DNA from: Leptasterias polaris
Taxonomy: Eukaryota; Echinodermata; Asteroidea; Forcipulatida; Asteriidae
Assembly (NCBI GenBank): GCA_037783415.1
Contig: JAZGTN010000150.1
Coordinates: 248,001 to 312,000 of the forward strand
Length of the DNA: 64,000 nt
Direction: 5' to 3'
Made by a program: the position numbers and the translations under genes. Below, one piece after another: positions 62,142-64,000 of the stretch (the first letter of the stretch is position 1; each line of letters starts with the position of its first letter). The notes under the pieces were generated by a model. That model was given only the letters and a program-made list of their open reading frames with translations. It was not told where the DNA came from and did no database searches.

Positions 62142-63498
62142 TAGCTCGTTCAACTGAAGTCGCTATTGCGTCGACTTCGGATGGTCCCCGCTCGCTGGTA
62201 ATTTGCGGTATGAAGATGGCGCCTGCTGGCCCTCACATTCTGATTTTCGGATTTGGGAGTATTCAGGGAAGAATCAGGTAACAAAATTTGTCTTTCTGGC
62301 ATGCTGTGATCAGGAGTTATTGTCAACCGTATATTTAACTTTATTTCAGGGTCTCAACGTTTTCCGCAGGCACTATTTCTTGGCCTTTTTTAAAACTTTC
62401 ATTTTCTTTGGGTAGGGGTGACTCTCTGGCCGCTAGCGCGGTCTAGAAATGTCTCTCCGCCCCAAGAATTTGGTCACATGACCCCTTAAACTTGACCTAC
62501 GAGTGGTGTAAAATTGGTGCCAATCCAAAAATGATGTCAGGTTGATTTGAGCGTACTTACTTTGAATTTGCTTGAAAACTTCTCATTTTCTTTGGGTAGG
62601 GGTGACTCTCTGGCCGCTAGCGCCGTCTAGAAATGTCTCTCCGCCCCAAGAATTTGGTCACATGACCCCTTAAACTTGACCTACGAGTGGTGTAAAATTG
62701 GTGCCAATCCAAAAATGATGTCAGGTTGATTTGAGCGTACTTACTTTGAATTTGCTTGAAAACTTCTCATTTTTTGGGGGTAGGGGTGACTCTCTGGCCG
62801 CTAGCGCCGTCTAGAAATGTCTCTCCGCCCCAAGAATTTGGTCACATGACCCCTTAAACTTGACCTACGAGTGGTGTAAAATTGGTGCCAATCCAAAAAT
62901 GATGTCAGGTTGATTTGAGCGTACTTACTTTGAATTTGCTTGAAAACTTCTCATTTTCTTTGGGTAGGGGTGACTCTCTGGCCGCTAGCGCGGTCTAGAA
63001 ATGTCTCTCCGCCCCAAGAATTCGGTCACATGACCCCTTGAACTTGACCTACGAGTAGTGTAAAATTTGTGCCAATCCAAAAATGATGTCAGGTTGATTT
63101 GAGCGTACTTACTTTGAATTTGCTTGAAAACTTCTCATTTTTAGGGGATAGGGGTGACTCTCTGGCCGCTAGCGCCGTCTAGAAATGTCTCTCCGCCCCA
63201 AGAATTTGGTCACATGACCCATTAAACTTGACCTACGAGTGGTGTAAAATTGGTGCCAATCCAAAAATGATGTCAGGTTGATTTGAGCGTACTTACTTTG
63301 AATTTGCTTGAAAACTTCTCATTTTCTTTGGGTAGGGGTGACTCTCTGGCCGCTAGCGCGGTCTATAAATGTCTCTCCCCCCCAAGATTTCGGTCACATG
63401 ACCCCTAGAACTTGACCTTCGAGTGGTGTACATTTTGTGCCAATCCAAAAATGATGTCATGTTGATTTGACCGTGCTTACTTTGAATTTGTTTTAAAA
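62142..63498 (+). repeat. U67: insert-B-B-B-A-B-C
   Basis: Near-duplicate of U66 at offset 1541, with the CATTTATGGGGGG monomer missing. C has GTGTACATTTTG. Confidence 0.92.
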
Positions 63499-64000
63499 TA
63501 GCTCGTTCAACTGAAGTCGCTATTGCGTCGACGTCGGATGGTCCCCGCTCGCTGGTAATTTGCGGTATGAAGATGGCGCCTGCTGGCCCTCACATTCTGA
63601 TTTTCGGATTTGGGAGTATTCAGGGAAGAATCAGGTAACAAAATTTGTCTCTCTGGCATGCTGTGATCAGGAGTTATTGTCAACCGTAGATTTAACTTTA
63701 TTTCAGGCTCTCAACGTTTTCCGCAGGCACTATTTCTTGGCCTTTTTTAAAACTTTCATTTTCTTTGGGTAGGGGTGACTCTCTGGCCGCTAGCGCGGTC
63801 TAGAAATGTATCTCCGCCCCAAGAATTTTGTCACATGACCCCTTGAACTTGACCTACGAGTAGTGTAAAATTTGTGCCAATCCAAAAATGATGTCAGGTT
63901 GATTTGAGCGTACTTACTTTGAATTTGCTTGAAAACTTCTAATTTTTGGGGGGTAGGGGTGACTCTCTGGCCGCTAGCGCCGTCTAGAAATGTCTCTCCG
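63499..64000 (+). repeat. U68: partial HOR, insert-A-B (cut by window edge)
   Basis: Insert has CGACGTCGG, altering a hairpin arm, and TTTCAGGCTC after the acceptor-like site. A has ATGTATCTCCGCC and AATTTTGTCAC; the B monomer is cut after CTCTCCG. Confidence 0.92.

Larger units (their letters stand above)
1..64000 (+). repeat. Satellite DNA array with higher-order repeat structure
   Basis: Every part of the window can be read as tandem copies of a roughly 184-bp monomer, interrupted at quantised distances by a 254-bp insert. All copies run in the same direction and no inversion, foreign insertion or unique sequence was seen. About 250 monomers and 68 complete inserts are present. Monomers differ from one another by a small number of class-specific substitutions and C-run or T-run lengths, so the array is highly homogenised. 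Stretches without genes are therefore all satellite. Function is not visible; centromeric, pericentromeric or other heterochromatic location is inference from array size and HOR organisation only. Confidence 0.97.

Noticed and set aside
1..64000. Hammerhead ribozyme, as found in several metazoan satellites
   Set aside because: The CTGANGA core was not found on either strand; CTGAAGT in the insert is one base off and has no matching GAAA-helix III layout.
1..64000. CENP-B box
   Set aside because: TTCG occurs several times, but none fits the spacing of TTCG, A and CGGG in the CENP-B consensus.
1..64000. CRISPR array
   Set aside because: The repeats are 184 bp and contiguous with no short conserved repeat separated by unique spacers, and the whole window is eukaryotic satellite.
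1..64000. Ribosomal DNA intergenic spacer
   Set aside because: Spacer subrepeats are possible in form, but no rRNA gene sequence occurs in 64 kb and the array is far longer than known spacers usually are.

Overview
The whole window is one uninterrupted, head-to-tail eukaryotic satellite DNA array. No base of unique flanking sequence is visible at either end, so the array extends beyond both. There is no convincing protein-coding gene, tRNA, rRNA or intact transposon. Megabase-type tandem arrays with higher-order repeat (HOR) structure, AG/GT splice-like signals and frequent, undecayed CpG fit a eukaryotic, probably metazoan, heterochromatic locus. The species cannot be named from the sequence.

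Two building blocks explain essentially every base. The first is a monomer of about 184 bp. It contains the palindrome CGCTAGCG, the E-box palindrome GGTCACATGACC, and a G-rich stretch ending TAGGGG. It occurs in three main classes. A has CTAGAAATG, AATTCGG, CCCTTGAAC and GAGTAGTG. B has CGCCGTCTAG, AATTTGG, CCCTTAAAC and GAGTGGTG. C has CTATAAATG, a long C run, GATTTCGG, CCCTAGAAC and CTTCGAGTGG. The second block is a 254-bp insert (net gain 253 bp) that splits a C-class monomer. It is flanked by an 8-bp direct repeat TTTTAAAA and is always in the same orientation. I count 68 complete inserts, one cut by the left window edge and one truncated to its first 64 bp.

Distances between successive inserts are quantised as 253 + 184n. 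Over 67 intervals n is 3 (34 times), 4 (11), 5 (6), 2 (5), 1 (3), 6 (3), 7 (2), and 8, 9 and 11 (once each). The canonical HOR is therefore insert-A-B-C, about 805 bp. Units are numbered U0 to U68 from left to right; in each complete unit the first 254 bp or so are the insert and the remainder is the listed monomer string. C' means a C-like body with the ordinary tail GTCAGG or ATCAGG instead of the insert-linked tail GTCATG. X/Y denotes a hybrid.

Layout: 1-8 kb holds alternating A-B-C and A-C'-C units plus a truncated insert. 8-11.2 kb is a shortened copy of 2.7-6.9 kb. 11.2-18.5 kb is irregular, with the shortest 437-bp units. 18.5-24 kb is built from 1978-bp blocks. 24.8-32.3 kb carries a TCTCTGCGC marker family. 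32-36.5 kb is mostly ordinary A-B-C. 36.5-41.7 kb contains freshly amplified 804-805-bp HORs. 41.7-48.5 kb is mixed. 48.56-53.82 kb is tandemly duplicated at 53.82-59.4 kb. 60.6-63.5 kb is a 1541-bp duplication. Insert density falls to the right: n averages about 3.3 left of 49 kb and about 5.7 beyond it.

The most interesting element is the insert. It contains a perfect 7-bp-arm hairpin, then an AAGATGGCG start-codon-like motif in strong Kozak context, a 62-nt open stretch ending CAG|GTAACA, and a 72-bp intron-like segment ending TTTATTTCAG|GG. It looks like a captured gene 5' end, or mobile-element fragment, amplified with the satellite.
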